Source: Flavobacteriales bacterium
GTDB taxonomy: Bacteria > Bacteroidota > Bacteroidia > Flavobacteriales > UBA7430
Reading direction: 5' to 3'
Length of the DNA stretch: 6,863 nucleotides
Assembly: GCA_024959975.1 (NCBI GenBank)
Contig: JANXFM010000148.1
Span: 1-6,863, forward strand
Each line of letters opens with the position of its first letter. Positions within the stretch are counted from its first letter, which is position 1. A model generated the notes under the pieces. That model had not been told where the DNA came from. It worked only from the letters and a program-made list of their open reading frames with translations, and did not search any database. The position numbers were made by a program, and so were the translations under genes. Shown piece after piece: positions 6,691 to 6,863 of this stretch.

Positions 6691-6698
6691 TAGCTTTG
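6691..6698 (+). promoter_or_regulatory. Likely -7 promoter element of the DPP IV-like gene
   Basis: TAGCTTTG matches the Bacteroidota -7 consensus TAnnTTTG exactly and lies 25 bp before the ATG at 6724, giving a leader of roughly 20 nt. No good -33 TTG is present at the normal spacing; the nearest (6659-6661) is too far. The 12-bp palindrome AAAAAGCTTTTT (6680-6691) abuts and overlaps the first base of the element. Confidence 0.5.
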
Positions 6699-6723
6699 TC
6701 AAACAATTTTAATATAAATAAAA

Positions 6724-6863
6724 ATGAAAAGAATTCTCCTTAGTCTAATGATTTGCTTTTGCTCAATAGCACTTGCCCAAAATGAACCCCTGAATCTCGA
6801 AGATGCCATTTTAGGCCGATGGAGCAAGTTTGCTCCGGAACGTATTAACGGACTCCAATGGGT
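6724..6863 (+). CDS. Secreted S9 family peptidase, dipeptidyl-peptidase IV-like, N-terminus only (cut by the right window edge)
   Basis: An open frame starts at ATG 6724 and continues past the window edge; 46 complete codons are seen. The first 18 residues (MKRILLSLMICFCSIALA) form a clear signal peptide with cleavage before QN. The next stretch, LNLEDAILGRWSKFAPERIN followed by GLQW, resembles the start of mature Bacteroidota dipeptidyl-peptidase IV proteins (S9B; the usual pattern is LTLED...F.PE...GLQW). Full-length homologues are about 700 residues, with a beta propeller followed by an alpha/beta-hydrolase catalytic domain that removes dipeptides after Pro or Ala from peptide N-termini. 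None of the catalytic region is in the window, so the call rests on the N-terminus alone. The gene is divergent from porQ. Confidence 0.72.
   Translation, partial: MKRILLSLMICFCSIALAQNEPLNLEDAILGRWSKFAPERINGLQW

Noticed and set aside
1..6863. A defence system, mobile element, CRISPR array or prophage
   Set aside because: All intact genes belong to housekeeping, stress, secretion or exported-protein families, and I found no transposase, integrase, repeat array, tRNA-linked attachment site or toxin-antitoxin pair.

Overview
The window looks like an A+T-rich chromosomal segment from a member of the Bacteroidota, probably a Flavobacteriales-type marine or environmental bacterium. The evidence is a type IX secretion system (T9SS) protein PorQ, a secreted protein with a T9SS-like C-terminal tail, a DUF2851 protein (a family I know essentially from Bacteroidota), promoter elements of the Bacteroidota type TAnnTTTG, and starts without clear Shine-Dalgarno sequences. 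The lineage below phylum is inference.

Left part, minus strand (1-3283). Reading in the direction of transcription there is a tandem universal stress protein, then cinA, then rpmB (ribosomal protein L28). rpmB has its own likely promoter and ends at a very clean intrinsic terminator. After an 18-bp hairpin of unknown role comes the N-terminal part of a DUF2851 gene, which runs off the left edge. This partial gene is an open frame from 576 to 1.

Middle (3284-4921). A roughly 300-bp gene-free divergent region separates the stress protein from a plus-strand gene. That gene encodes an exported, multidomain protein: signal peptide, thioredoxin-like domain with CxxC, CARDB-like domain, a Cys/Asp/Gly-rich beta domain, and a short T9SS-like tail. 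It overlaps the next gene tail to tail by 20 bp.

Right part (4902-6863). On the minus strand porQ and cmk (cytidylate kinase) form a two-gene operon with an ATGA overlap. Divergent from porQ, the start of a plus-strand gene for a secreted peptidase (dipeptidyl-peptidase IV-like) is cut by the right edge.

Functionally the window is mostly housekeeping (L28, CMP kinase, CinA, stress protein) mixed with cell-envelope and secretion genes. PorQ is part of the machinery that releases and attaches T9SS cargo at the cell surface, and the thioredoxin-like protein is plausibly such a cargo. I found no tRNA, rRNA, CRISPR array, insertion sequence or phage gene, and no convincing new multi-gene system. 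The most useful leads are the exported thioredoxin-like protein, the uncharacterised DUF2851 protein and the intergenic hairpin.
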